Under the pieces are notes generated by a model. The model was not told where the DNA came from. It ran no database searches and saw nothing but the letters and a program-made list of their open reading frames with translations. Position numbers and translations under genes: made by a program. Below, in pieces: positions 1 through 13,332 of a stretch of 64,000 nt of DNA (position 1 is the stretch's first letter; each line of letters starts with the position of its first letter). The stretch is from Bigelowiella natans CCMP2755 (lineage: Eukaryota > Cercozoa > Chlorarachniophyceae), in assembly GCA_000320545.1 (NCBI GenBank), contig ADNK01002630.1:1-64000 (forward strand), written 5' to 3'.

Positions 1-36
1 GAGTTTTGAGCATTAGACGAATATGCTACAGGATCA

Positions 37-82
<46 letters not shown>
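37..82. repeat. (TA)n-(TG)n microsatellite
   Basis: Compound dinucleotide run. It lies downstream of the last exon seen of the left-edge gene, so it is probably intronic. Confidence 0.95.
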
Positions 83-184
83 ACTAAAAACGATACACAT
101 TTCCCAGTCGCCATCGTCAATCTATATCACACATCTGTATTGAATTTGTATATTATTAGGCACTCTTAGCCGCGTCTTGCTGAC

Positions 185-544
185 CTCTGTTCTCTTCATT
201 GGAATCTGTAAGTTCGTGCGCTCTTTCCACTTAGCACGATGATGATGACGACGATGATGATAGATAATAAAAAGGACTATAGTTTTTCATGACTCACTCA
301 CACAAGATAGTGTAGAGCGCATATTCGATTTTATTAGCGGTTTTTTAAGCACTTTGATACGCTTGTGTATGCGTAAGTGTGTGCGTGCGTTTGTGCGTGC
401 GTGTGTGTATGCATTTCAATCACATACTTACCATGAAGTCAAAGTCGTCTAAATGCTTTCGAATATACACCACCACTCTAGCATTGAACGTTTTCGTGTT
501 ACAAGAAATGCGAGCGGATTATCCACAACAACACTATGCAATAC

Positions 545-583
<39 letters not shown>

Positions 584-1447
584 CATCAACAACATCCATT
601 TATCATAACTCATTGATCTCCTCATCGCCTCCCCCCTCTGACCTCGTCCAGCTATACGCATCATCTTTGAGTCCTGGTGGTGGGTAGACAACATAGCAGC
701 GGGCGCCATGTCCTGCTTCATCTTCATCAACGGCGCTCAGGTCGTCTCCTTCGCTCTTTCCGACATCGTCGTTTCGCGCTCAAGGGGAGGGGCAGGGGAA
801 GGAGGATCGCCCTCTCCCTTCGGCATTGGAACTATTCCTACCACTACTACCTTTGGATTGGCCAATAATACCAGAGATGGAAGTTGCGCGTATTACCGGC
901 GCTCCGCCTTCGCCCCCCCCCCCTCCTCCTCCTTTGCCTCTTCTTCTGCCTGGTTTTTCCCTCCCCCCTTGCGCAAAGCGATGAGGCGCTGCTGCTGCTG
1001 CTCCTACGACAAGAGATCATGTAATGTTTTGCGGTTGGACAAGTTGTGTGTGTATATCGGGGGGGAAGAGGGGCGGGGGGGAGGGGAAGGGGGAGGATGG
1101 GAGGGAGGTAAAGTTTTAACAGGGATTTGCTTCATCGTTTGATGACTCGTTTTCCCAGTCATATTCCTTCGGTTTTGGCATTCGTATTTGTTACCTTGAC
1201 TTTTCCGCTTTAATCACCTAGATGGGGGGAGGAATGACACCGACTTCGAGTACTCAAACAACGCGGAAATGACATCGATCGTCGTCGATGTGCCGAGCGC
1301 CTTCGGGGGGGGGGCAGGACACAACGATGCAAGCTTCACGGTATCTGTTGTACGAGCGCGAGTGTCATCTTTCTTCCCAAAATACCCATAAATTCGAGAT
1401 AGTTCAGCAAAAGAATGAATATGTTTGTTTCGTTTGTTTGCCGGCAC
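185..1447 (-). CDS. Unrecognised protein, 5' part of a gene running off the left edge
   Basis: Five exons join in consistent phase: 1218-1447, 897-1003, 643-778, 432-477 and 185-229. The first begins at an ATG (MPANKRNKHIHSF) and ends at a GTGATT donor. The second exon codes a serine run and then a strongly basic stretch (RQKKRQRRRR) that could be a nuclear localisation signal. The third is acidic (SEGDD, VDEDEAGHG) and ends with a YVVYPPPGL segment. The fourth gives VVVYIRKHLDDFDFM and the fifth WKERTNLQIPMKRTE. The second exon contains a run of 11 C on the plus strand, so a base-count error there would change the frame; the frame used here is the one that agrees with the exon before it and the exon after it. 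More exons should lie beyond position 1. I do not recognise the family and assign no function. Confidence 0.55.
547..577. repeat. (TA)n microsatellite
   Basis: Lies in the predicted intron 478-642 of the left-edge gene. Confidence 0.95.
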
Positions 1448-2691
1448 GTTCTTGGGGGTTCTCCGTCAGTTCGGATATCGATGTTGCGTCGCTGTTGTTA
1501 GAGCAGTTATCGTTCTTTGGTTTTGTTTGTTTTGTGCTTTGCTGTTCTCCCTGAATGGAGGCTATGCAATCGTCTCATTCATTTTCTTTAATCGGGTGTG
1601 CATGTCTTCTTCTCATACAATTTAACAATCCAGATGAATAGTGTGAGGTCGGTGTCGGTGGAGGAAGGCCTGGTTTGGTAGAGGCCAGTTGACTCGCGTA
1701 TGATCGCTCGATTCGCGGTTGCGTGGCGATGTAGTGAGATTTGAGGCACTACAAGCATCTAGATGTGATTGCACTAAGTTTGGCAATGCACGGAGGGCGT
1801 GGGATCTAGGGATCATTGTAGTGTTGTTGCATTGAACATTTTTCATATAAGTTGTAGTAATGATAAACCATGACATCGATCAGAGCAGATAGGTCACTCG
1901 ATGGCTTGCTGGCTTGCCTACTTCTTCTAGCCAGCAAATCTGGATTTAGTAGCAATCGTGTCACATCTGCACATTGTTTGCATATTGCGCACGCGCAGCC
2001 ATCATCATGCTAGCATGTGCTAGCTCATCACATACAGTGACGTAATCAAAAAACGAGTAAAATGCAGCACACGACGTGCATGCTAGCATGCATTGTCATC
2101 TAGTCATCGCGCGATGACTTGTGCAGCCAACAAGCCAAGCTACAGGCGGAGGCTTAGAAGATGCGATATAGCGACGTCTATGATCACATGTCTGATGCCA
2201 TGGCATTGGGATGTACTCCAGCACTGTAGCACTAAACACTGGTCATGCTAAGTGCTTTGTGTGATGTTGCTAGAGTACCGTCTAGCCGTGACTGTCTTTT
2301 GTCTATAGTTCGTGCACGACATCTAACCATCTAAGTGCACACGTCTAGACATGCAGCATGCATGCCCGCAGATCCCCGCTAGCTAGCTAGCACGCGCTTT
2401 CTAACTAACCACTTGCTAGATTTTTTGATGTTGCATTGTGCATGTGGGACTTGCATGCTAGCTTGGTTAGATTCTGCGCTACTCTGTTTGCGCGAGCGCA
2501 AATTAGGCAACTGCTGACAAGTCCATCTCTGTTCAAGAGACACAAGGGTGCAATAACAATCGATGCGCTACGCATTATTGGTGAATAAGCATCTTGCCGC
2601 CGCGCGTAAAATACTGACTGCATACAAATATCTTCAAACATCCGAGCATACTAGACGAATGCAATGAATACTGTGTAGATGTGCCTTCTCA
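1448..2691. other. Intergenic gap with CTAG/TGCA-rich island (about 1880-2690)
   Basis: The gap separates the start of the left-edge gene from the stop codon of the DGAT2 gene. From about 1448 to 1880 the sequence is ordinary and should hold the promoter of the left-edge gene. From about 1880 to 2690 it changes: CTAG, GCTAGC, CATG and TGCA recur, for example a palindrome TGCATGCTAGCATGCA near 2080 and a GCTAGCTAGCTAGC run near 2379. No microsatellite or long homopolymer is present. No plausible exon was found. Confidence 0.7.
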
Positions 2692-3826
2692 TTAAAGTTT
2701 CGATGGTTTTTGTCCAGACCCATTATCGTTCATTACAGATGCTGTTTTTGGTTTTCTTCGCCGTGGCTCTCGCATGATGATTTGCAGCCCTTTGGCAGCG
2801 ACTTCGGGAGGCAAGCACTCATTTTTATACCTGAATAAAGTCCATAATTCAATGGTGCGCCGAAAACTGGTCTTCGCCCTCTCCCCCCCCATCTCCCATC
2901 ACCCTCATACTCTAATGCAAAGATGTTTAAACACGTTGAATCTGGTTCTCTTCCATACACTTGGTAGGTGGCACTTTTATGCATTTACGGAGGGTGGCTA
3001 GGGATCTTCCGCTACGAGCATTTAATGCTAATGTAATTTACTACCGCTCGAAAAGCTCTCTGAGCGCCTTCACATAGTCCTTAAAGACCTGCCATGAGCA
3101 CAGTAGTAATGAGACACACACAAATCGTCGATTTGATTTATCAGCCAGCAGAGGCCAATGCGAAACCAAACGCCACGCCTCAGCAGCGACCTTTTGTACT
3201 CGCTCCTCCGACGGATTATCACACTTTGACCCAACTCCGACTGTGTAGTAGCAGATGCCGATTTCAACGCCCAATCAATATCGATTTTCAACGTTCAATC
3301 ACAAAGGGGAAAAAAACAACGACGGCACGTGCGCTTCTAAATTAGGCAGGACTGCTCGTACTAAAGGGCGTGTTTTCGGTTCTAAAAAATCCTGTAGAAA
3401 ACCGCAGAATGCCCTCAAACATGCAAGGGTTTTTTCCCCAAACTCCGCAGTGCTCCGTGAAACACCGCTCAGCGTAAATCATGACAGCAAGCACTGAAAA
3501 AGCCCTTTCGCGAACAGAGAATATCGATGTACGAAAGCTGAATCGAAGCAGCATGTTCTCAATAGTTTGGGATGTGCGTTGGGGGGAACCTGGACGGCCA
3601 CAACGAATGTAGATTTTTGTCGGTTTCGGTATTCCAGGAATACCTATTAGAAACGGTGAAATACGAGTATACATATGCGAGACGTTCCAATCTCTCTTCT
3701 CACGAGCTCAATGAGAACGAATCCCAGAGGCATCATTGCTTTCGAATGCTGCAGCATTTGGCTATGATGTGCGGATATGTTTATAGGAGATATGCTTATT
3801 TTACAAAAATATCTTGTATTAAATAA

Positions 3827-3873
<47 letters not shown>

Positions 3874-4507
3874 ATGTACTACCATTTGTGTATACGTGTG
3901 GGATATATTTTGTGCGCTGCCCCCAAGCAAAACACACACAAAACACTCCTTTGCCAATCTACTTTCATTGCACGCGCTATTTCATCTTACCAAGAAACCC
4001 TGTAGCTGCTAAAATCGGCACTCCGACGTTTCTATGTAACCACTAGTGAAGTGCGAAACCAGGAAGATCATTTCATCAAAAGCTGCACGATGTACACGTT
4101 AAAGCCGCAATACACCATATATGACTTAAAGACTAGCGAGGCAATCACGAGCGAGCGCGAAAGAGGGAGGGGCAGAGGAAGAGAGAGGGAGAAGACACTT
4201 GCTACATAACCCTGTCAGAGATTCACGGATGATCTCTTCAAAAACAGCATATGTTTTTCGATAACACGGCTCTCGGCGCCATCAATGCTGAATCGATGAC
4301 GCAAAGGCTTTATATTCGCATTACCTGCCCGATAGACCTTCCGGTGGCGGACACGGTGAATATCTTAGATTTGTAGAGGAAATATGTGAGATGGCACGTA
4401 AGTCTTGGCATTATGCGTGCGAGTGTACATTTGGGAGAGAATGTGTGGTGTGTATGAACGTCGGTATTGAAGATGGATAGTGGGCAAGCGGTGTGAGGAG
4501 AGCCATC

Positions 4508-4565
<58 letters not shown>

Positions 4566-4743
4566 CTTTGGTTTTATCACCTGGTTTTCGCCAAAAAGGT
4601 ATGCGGGTAACATCGGCACACCGGCTCGAATAGCCTTTGAACACACGCACACACGCACACATACATAAACACGCGCCCATATGTATTTTAGAGAATACGC
4701 ATAATAAATAATGTAATTTTGCTATAATAAGTATAGATAAATG

Positions 4744-4777
<34 letters not shown>

Positions 4778-5670
4778 ATGTTTCATATTTGTTTATGTTT
4801 CATTGTATTGACCAATGTGTTTCCAAAAACTAAGAGTACCTGCCGAATGAAGCCAAGCTTCGGGGGGAAGAAGGCCTTCTCTGTTTGTTTACATGCAATG
4901 AATGACTCAAGAGGGCCGCCGAGAATATTAGCCATAATCGCCGCACACACGACGCAGCGACAAGGCCCTCAGAGAAGGCGCACTGCTACTACTTTCGAGT
5001 TAAATCCCAACCTTGCTTCGGATCAGTGCGCAATTGCTCATAGATACCCCCAGGTTGAATGGCAATGTTGTGACCTAAAAATACGCGCAGTAGGAAGAGA
5101 CAGCCGCAAACTTATTACGGTGTTATTTGTACATGCATACCGATTGGGCATGATTCAATAGAAACGGCAGATCTGTACGAGCAGGAGAGTCGCCACAACG
5201 AGCAAGGAGCAAAGTATATATATTATTCATATGCATTTTGAAAGATGCAATCCGGATCGTGAGGAGAGAGACGTGAGCGGATTTACATCGATGCGCCGAT
5301 GACTGCTGATATTCTTTAAAATTGTAACAACGCTCAAGGTTGCAGTACACTCTTACTACCAGCTTCGAGCAGCCGCCTCACATTCGCACGATTTACCCTT
5401 TTCAGAATATATTCAGAGGGAGAACGGTGCTCACTGAGAGAGGAGGAAGCGGGGGAGGGGGAGGGGACGATGGCTAGCTTTTTATGAGTATTTATATAGT
5501 CTTGATTATGGCACTGTAATTCATGCTCGTCTCGAAACGATTAATGCACCGTGATATCTCTTTATCAAGTTCTTTGTTAAATTTCGTCTGATTCATAGCA
5601 CCTTTTAGCTCCCATTATCATCAACATCTCTCGGATTATTGGTAGCTCGAAGAGAACCTGTATGATATAC

Positions 5671-5705
<35 letters not shown>

Positions 5706-6082
5706 ATTATCTTCCCAGAATTCCACCCCCCCCCCCCCCAAAAAACGTACAGCTCATAGAAACTCCGCACGCACACAGATACACGCAGTGAGAGCGACTG
5801 TAAAAAATTATCCAACAACTCACATCGGCTATAAGAGCGTGGTAGCGGAATGGAAACCACCTGCAGCACGCACATGTATCTTCAATAACGATTTAAATGA
5901 GGAGGAGGAGGCTCTCGATTTTACATTATTCATACGGATTCTATCTGAGAACGCTAGATCACAGCCTAACAACGCGCTAGCTCTTCACTACCCCAAAGCA
6001 GCAGGATAACTTGCATGTGCCACGGGAATGGTAGCAAACGCTCCGTGAGGGTGCCTGCAAGTTATCAATGTAGTAGTGAGGG

Positions 6083-6123
<41 letters not shown>

Positions 6124-6681
6124 AACACACACATAGGTGCGCGTGCTCTCTCTCTCTCTCTCCCTCTCTCTCTCTCACTCTCTCATTTATCTGCACACAC
6201 ACACACACACACACGCGCGCGCGCATTCTCTTTCGCAAAGTACAAGTAAATCAGTATATAGTTCCATAACGTAACATGCGATAACTGAAGAGAAAATTTA
6301 GGATATTCATTTCTGTGAGCAAATCGTTGTGCATTTGGTTTTACCACACGATCATGTACTGCCGACTTGTGTCGATGTCCATCATAAATGCATCCTTTGA
6401 ACCTATCGCGGTTTATGTATACTTATCACCTAGTCCTTGATATTTATCTTCTGTGTGCGTGGACATCGCGTGTGCGGGGGGAGGGGGGAGGCGAAGTCAC
6501 ACGTGTGGGTTTGCGTGCTTGTGGTGTTCTTGTTTTATATTCGAGTCACTATAGAAATGCACACCTCTATAGACGCCAAAGAGCGCAGCCCCCATTCCAA
6601 CCATTATGCCGACTGATATATATATATATATCTTTATATGCGTAACGATATAAACAGATATGTATACATGTGTGCGTGCGT

Positions 6682-6721
<40 letters not shown>

Positions 6722-7228
6722 GCGCGTGTGTTGTGACGCTAAACTGACCGATATGAGACATCCATTTGGGAGCGTACCTTGGACTCAATTCATACCTGAT
6801 AATACGCAAAAATGGTATTGACACGATATCCTATAATGGTGTTGTTTGTTAGCGCCGTAATGAAGAAGTTTGAATGCTGAGCTCGCCTTTTGGTGAATTT
6901 GACGAAGATCCTATACGCGACGAGGCATACGAGAAGCTTGGAAGTCTTCGGATACACTTTCCACGCCTACATAAAAACATCAACATGTAGCAAGATCAGA
7001 GACACCAAAAGCTTCCCTGAAAGTGTATTGCTATTACGCAAAATGTAGGATATTAATCTTGGTTTGAATAATTTCTACGATAAAGACCTTCTTCCAAAGA
7101 AACAGTAGTCTCGCGATCGGCGTTTCCGCTCCTCCCTCTCGTTCCTGGCAGGAAGGCGAACAACCAACGGCGAATGAGAGGACCAATCCACGAACAGAGG
7201 CAAGGCAATCGCACAATAATGAGAACAT
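2692..7228 (-). CDS. DGAT2-type diacylglycerol acyltransferase
   Basis: Predicted ER-membrane enzyme transferring an acyl group from acyl-CoA to diacylglycerol, or to a related acceptor such as monoacylglycerol. Eighteen exons keep phase throughout and give 377 residues, the usual DGAT2 length: 7088-7228, 6796-6966, 6345-6394, 5992-6054, 5824-5860, 5602-5657, 5360-5397, 5012-5074, 4840-4880, 4581-4634, 4325-4363, 4211-4233, 3991-4031, 3719-3748, 3590-3643, 3191-3240, 3045-3088 and 2692-2830. Family landmarks appear in order: the catalytic HPHG (MIVWHPHGAFAT), NRANVRRLLEAG, then PGGIYEQ, KLGFIRQA, the LFGEN block and the C-terminal helix VFKDYVKALRELFERYK. The start is the ATG of exon 1; an upstream in-frame exon is not excluded. 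An unused exon-like stretch at about 6560-6605 could be an alternative insert. Exact acceptor preference cannot be read from sequence. Confidence 0.9.
3829..3862. repeat. (TA)n microsatellite
   Basis: Lies in the DGAT2 intron 3749-3990. Confidence 0.95.
4509..4564. repeat. (CT)n-(TA)n compound microsatellite
   Basis: Lies in the DGAT2 intron 4364-4580, close to the acceptor-distal side of the exon at 4581. Confidence 0.95.
6085..6225. repeat. (TA)n, (CT)n and (CA)n cluster
   Basis: Three dinucleotide runs in series within the DGAT2 intron 6055-6344. Confidence 0.95.
6678..6735. repeat. (GT)n microsatellite
   Basis: Within the DGAT2 intron 6395-6795, which also holds an unused exon-like stretch near 6560-6605. 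Confidence 0.95.
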
Positions 7229-7842
7229 TGGTTCCACTCAAGAGCTCATATTTGTAGAGGACTATTTAAAAAAAAAAAAAAACACAACGAAACAATTGCG
7301 CCAGCAAAAGATGGAAGCACCTTAGAATCTCTGGTAAGGTCCTCTCCCCCAAGGCCCTCTCCCTCAATCGTTTTCTTCCTCTCTCCAGGCATTGTGTTGC
7401 GCAAGCCGGCCACTCCAGCTAAACAGAACGGCAGAGAGAAGAATGGTGAGATCTGAACGGTGTGATACGCATTTCGTGCTTTGATCGATGTTATAGCAGT
7501 ACGATCTACACTTCCTACATTATATCATCATCGCCCAGACTTCATTGACCTGTTCAAATCGTCGTCCTCCCGTGAAGCAAGCCTCTTCCCACCACGGAAG
7601 CCACTGTGTCGGGATCCGTTCCAGATTTCAGACATAATATCGTCGGCGATTTAAGAGAGAAGGATGAAATTCCAGTCAATTTTAGCGAAACGACAGTAAC
7701 TTCATTTTCCATTAGAATATATGTGATTTCGAACGTGCGACTGTGGAGAAGTATTGTCGTAAGAATGTTTTCTTGAAACTCGTCGAAACCTGAACGAAGA
7801 GAAAGGAGGGAGGGGAAAGCCTACACACAAGGAGTTGTCATC
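7229..7842. promoter_or_regulatory. Divergent intergenic region, DGAT2 / EF-hand gene
   Basis: 614 nt between the predicted start codons of two genes transcribed away from each other, so both promoters should lie here. It holds a 15-nt A run near 7270 but no CTAG-rich sequence. I see no clear TATA element or other recognisable operator. The assignment rests on gene orientation only. Confidence 0.4.
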
Positions 7843-9670
7843 ATGGGAAATAAACAGGCAACTTTCTCTTGTTTCGCATCGCTGTTGATACTGCTCCGAC
7901 TGGTTCGTTGAACGATTTTCTCTCCTCCGTGGCTTTCTTTACTCAGGGAAAGAAAAGCAGCCGGAAGAGCACAGATATTGGGGGCACGGATGGCAAGGAG
8001 CTTCGTGAAAAAGATCAAGACATCGTCGACGATCTTTCGCATAAAACCAGCTTTACGACAAAGGAAGTGAGTGTACTTTGGAGTGACACACTTATCGATT
8101 GAGAACGCGAAGCAGCATTGATTCTATCACCTTCTTCAGGTCTCTGATCTATTCAAGGTTTTCAAATCTTTAGCCATGCTGACTCCAAGCAAACCAACTG
8201 TGATCCTTCAAAGTCAGTTCAAATCCGCACTGGAAGAGGTACGTTGCCGAAGCTTGGCAAGCGACGATAGCAGCCCATGCCTTACTGTACACTGTGATTC
8301 TTGCAGGCAGGGATCACAATAGAAAACGACGCATATTTAAAGGTAGAAGGACTCCGTATCTATCTATACTCGATGAAACGTTATACATGTAGCCGTTGTT
8401 CTCAGGGTCTTTTTGCAGCTTTTGACCGCAATGAAACCGGGACGATAGACTTCAGGTGTGTTTGAGGAAAATAAACAAACGAGGCGTGAAATGATGTGGT
8501 GAAGGAAATGATGACCGCGCGCTTTCATACCGCCCCCCACCATGCTTAGAGAATATGTGCTTGGAATGTCTGCTGCCTCTCGGGGGACTGCGAGGGAGAA
8601 GATCGGTCTATCGTTCCAGGTACTACCCCTTGTTACAGCGCCGAAGTCGAAGTACGTTTTTAGGAGCTTCTCTTTCGTCCTGTCTCACTGCAGGTTTATG
8701 ATGAAGACAATACGGGGAGGATTAAGCAGGTTGATCATAAACAATGGCGATGATTTACCGAAATGTAGCATTTAACTCACCTCGAAATCGGGCACTGTAC
8801 GCAGGAGGAGATGGTGAATATCCTATGCGCTGTTGCTGACCATGAGAGCAGAGTCCAGGGTATCTATAAAATCAATCAAGTTCCTTCAAAACGCATATAT
8901 AATGCTTGTATGGTGTGTGCTTGTGCCCGAAAAAAAGCTTGATACACCTGATTTTGGTTCTTTCGTCGCCTTGCAGGCATGAAGAGCACCGTGGATAAGG
9001 AAGCGATTGCTAGATTCGTTGAAAAGGTAAGAATTGTTCAGACTTGTGTGGCGTGGGACTGTGCAACTTGCAAGAATACAGCATATTGTGCTATTGAAAA
9101 GGTCTTTGTCAAGTACGATGCGAAAAAGAACGGCGTGCTGACGTAAGCGCCTCTCTCTGACCCTCAATACATTCTTTTCCGAAAGACATCGAGAAGTTTA
9201 ATCGTTGGTGTGCACGTGGCTCGAATAGGTTTGATGAGTACGTGCGGGCAGTAATGAATCACCCCGATTTGGTGGAGTTTAAGAGCGACAGGTATGCTGT
9301 CTTTCACATCTCCGTGATTGTTGTGAAACTCTCTAGGCGCTGTAGTCGTTCTTTTCTTTTCGTACGGAAGTCTGACCGGGAAGCTCCTGACAGATGCGAT
9401 TGTATGCCGCAACAACTCAGAACACTTTTGGGAGGCGCCAAGGCTCAAGGTGTTACCACCCCTCCTTCCCCTGATCGAAAGCAATCCTCAAACACTACTA
9501 CAAACGCAAACGGAGCCTCCTCAGAGTCTTCCAAAAGTCACGAACTGAGCTACGAAGAATGGATGATAATTGGAATTAAGAAGAAGTATCTTAAGATTGT
9601 TGGGAGAGGGCCGAAGTTCGCGCTGCGCGACGGTACGCCTTGCGATGTGTCTAGAAGCGTCAGCGACTAA
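7843..9670 (+). CDS. EF-hand calcium sensor, probably N-myristoylated (calcineurin B / NCS / CIB-like)
   Basis: Twelve exons give about 337 residues: 7843-7902, 7947-8066, 8140-8238, 8307-8342, 8406-8455, 8550-8619, 8694-8729, 8805-8859, 8977-9026, 9102-9142, 9229-9291 and 9337-9670. The start MGNKQ fits the N-myristoylation consensus, pointing to reversible membrane attachment. EF-hand loops are visible as FDRNETGTIDFREY, YDEDNTGRIKQEE and YDAKKNGVLTFDEY; a fourth is not clear. This order resembles calcineurin B, CIB and neuronal calcium sensor proteins, but no member is assigned. Weak points: exon 1 could end after MGNKQ at a GC donor instead of at 7902, and 9292-9336 is 45 nt, in frame, and may be retained. 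The last exon codes a low-complexity Ser/Asn/Thr region before an ordinary C-terminal segment. Confidence 0.85.
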
Positions 9671-10609
9671 TGCTAGTAGACATGACTACTGGCGCTGAAC
9701 ATACTGATGAGCATCGCTCCCACATTAATAAAAACAACAAGCGACTAGTGTGCGATGATAACATTAAGTCCCCATCCCCATCTAGCTACGCATCTGCAGA
9801 ATAGTATTTGTTTCTAAAGCTTTATAGATGCGATTTGTGTACACAGCTAGACAGCATGCATACCACCTCCCTCCACCAGACCTATATGTGTCTGAAAGAT
9901 GCTAGAGCAATGATGCACTAGAAAACAAAGTTGCGCTACACCGTATTTTGCTGCTTGCATTGGCGGTGAATGTAAAATGCGTTCAAAATCTAAAACAATC
10001 TAGCAATACAGCCGCTAGCGAATGCTAAAGTTCTGATAGCTAGCTAGCTAGATTGCTAGATAGTGCAATACTCCTATTGTTCCCTGTCGATTACCATTTA
10101 TTAGTTGCATCTCAAACGCTTTGTTTCGATTGTTGCAATTTGCTAGTTTAACAACTCTGCACAGCTAGACTAGACAGCCTAGCTAGCCAGCTAGCTAGTA
10201 GCGCTAGTCGTAGCGGTTACGATGATCGGTGCTCATCTAGCACGTGCTAGCATACCTAGCTAGCTAGCTAGCTAGATTTGATCTTTAATACTTTGCTAGT
10301 CATTACACATGATGCGTAATCCTATCCTTAGCAATGGCCACAATAATCGACTACCAAGACAAAGAGGGTAGGATTTTCTACACGTAGATCTCCACATGTT
10401 CAGGCACAGCAGGTCTTTCAACTCAACAAAGAGAATGCATTCATTGCTTTATAAGAAGTAACTTTATAAATGTACATTAGATTTATTGCGCATAAACTAT
10501 TTTTCGGCATGAATTATGCTTCAACGAATATTTACATCGCATAGCTGTTTTTTGTCTAACCCCGTGTATGGCCCCCCTCTAGGGCAAATCTAATATCTAA
10601 AAAAAATCC
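9671..10609. other. Convergent intergenic CTAG/TGCA-rich island
   Basis: This is the whole gap between the stop codons of the EF-hand gene and the nicotinamidase gene. Runs of the tetramer CTAG occur near 10037-10053, 10176-10200 and 10255-10276, and GCTAGCAT-type palindromes are frequent. The 13-mer CTAGACAGCATGC at 9847-9859 recurs in another island at 16683-16695. No microsatellite of the intron type is present and no exon was found. It may contain the 3' UTRs and poly(A) signals of both genes. Confidence 0.75.
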
Positions 10610-12777
<2,168 letters not shown>

Positions 12778-13332
12778 CCTTGCTGCAATCACCTACAAAC
12801 GAAGAAAAGAAGGCGTGGTGAGAGGCTGATAGCGAGAGACTTGGAATCCCCCCCCAAAGTAAAAGTCAGTCCGAATGTTAAAAATGCCGACAAACGCAGT
12901 TCTATCCTCCAAAAGCGTATTTACTCGAGAAAGGATGGGCTTCTCTTCCAGTGGTCTAATGGGGGGGGCGCTCGCTCGGAAATTTCGGACGTTCCGGTGG
13001 TAGCTGGGCTGCAATTTTCTTAAGATGTTTTTCCGACAAACTATGAAGAAACATATTATCGGTAATTTCATCACGGCGTCAGGGCCTGGTCCTTGTCGAA
13101 TGATCAAAATGTAAAGACAAGTTCTTTTTAATTGGTTGTTCAACCTAATATTTAAGATCTAGTTTTCCGGCAAGAATTTGCCCCTGAACTAACAAAGGAT
13201 AGGCGTCTGACTTCAACATGACATATTGTAGTTATACGCATGGCATTTTTATATGAAGACTTGAAATTTTAGGTAAAATTACAGTAAATTCGCTCAAAAA
13301 GCCGCTTCCGCCCCTCCAACTTCGAGAGTGCT
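12778..13332. promoter_or_regulatory. Divergent intergenic region, nicotinamidase / AFG2-type ATPase
   Basis: 555 nt between the start codons of two genes pointing away from each other. Small open frames here (for example 12841-13023) have no splice context or composition typical of the neighbouring exons. No CTAG-rich sequence is present. I see no specific promoter element. Confidence 0.4.

Noticed and set aside
1622-1876. Minus-strand ORF of 84 residues upstream of the left-edge gene
   Set aside because: No acceptor or donor joins it in phase to the exon starting at 1447, and the composition is not protein-like.
3719-3748. Reading AMMPLGFVLIELVFL suggesting a TM9SF/nonaspanin protein
   Set aside because: This is another frame of a DGAT2 exon; the phase that continues into GRPVGVGS and VFKDYVKAL fits DGAT2 across the whole gene.
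4775-5161. Plus-strand 128-residue ORF
   Set aside because: It overlaps two minus-strand DGAT2 exons carrying PGGIYEQ and KLGFIRQ, and it has no family features.
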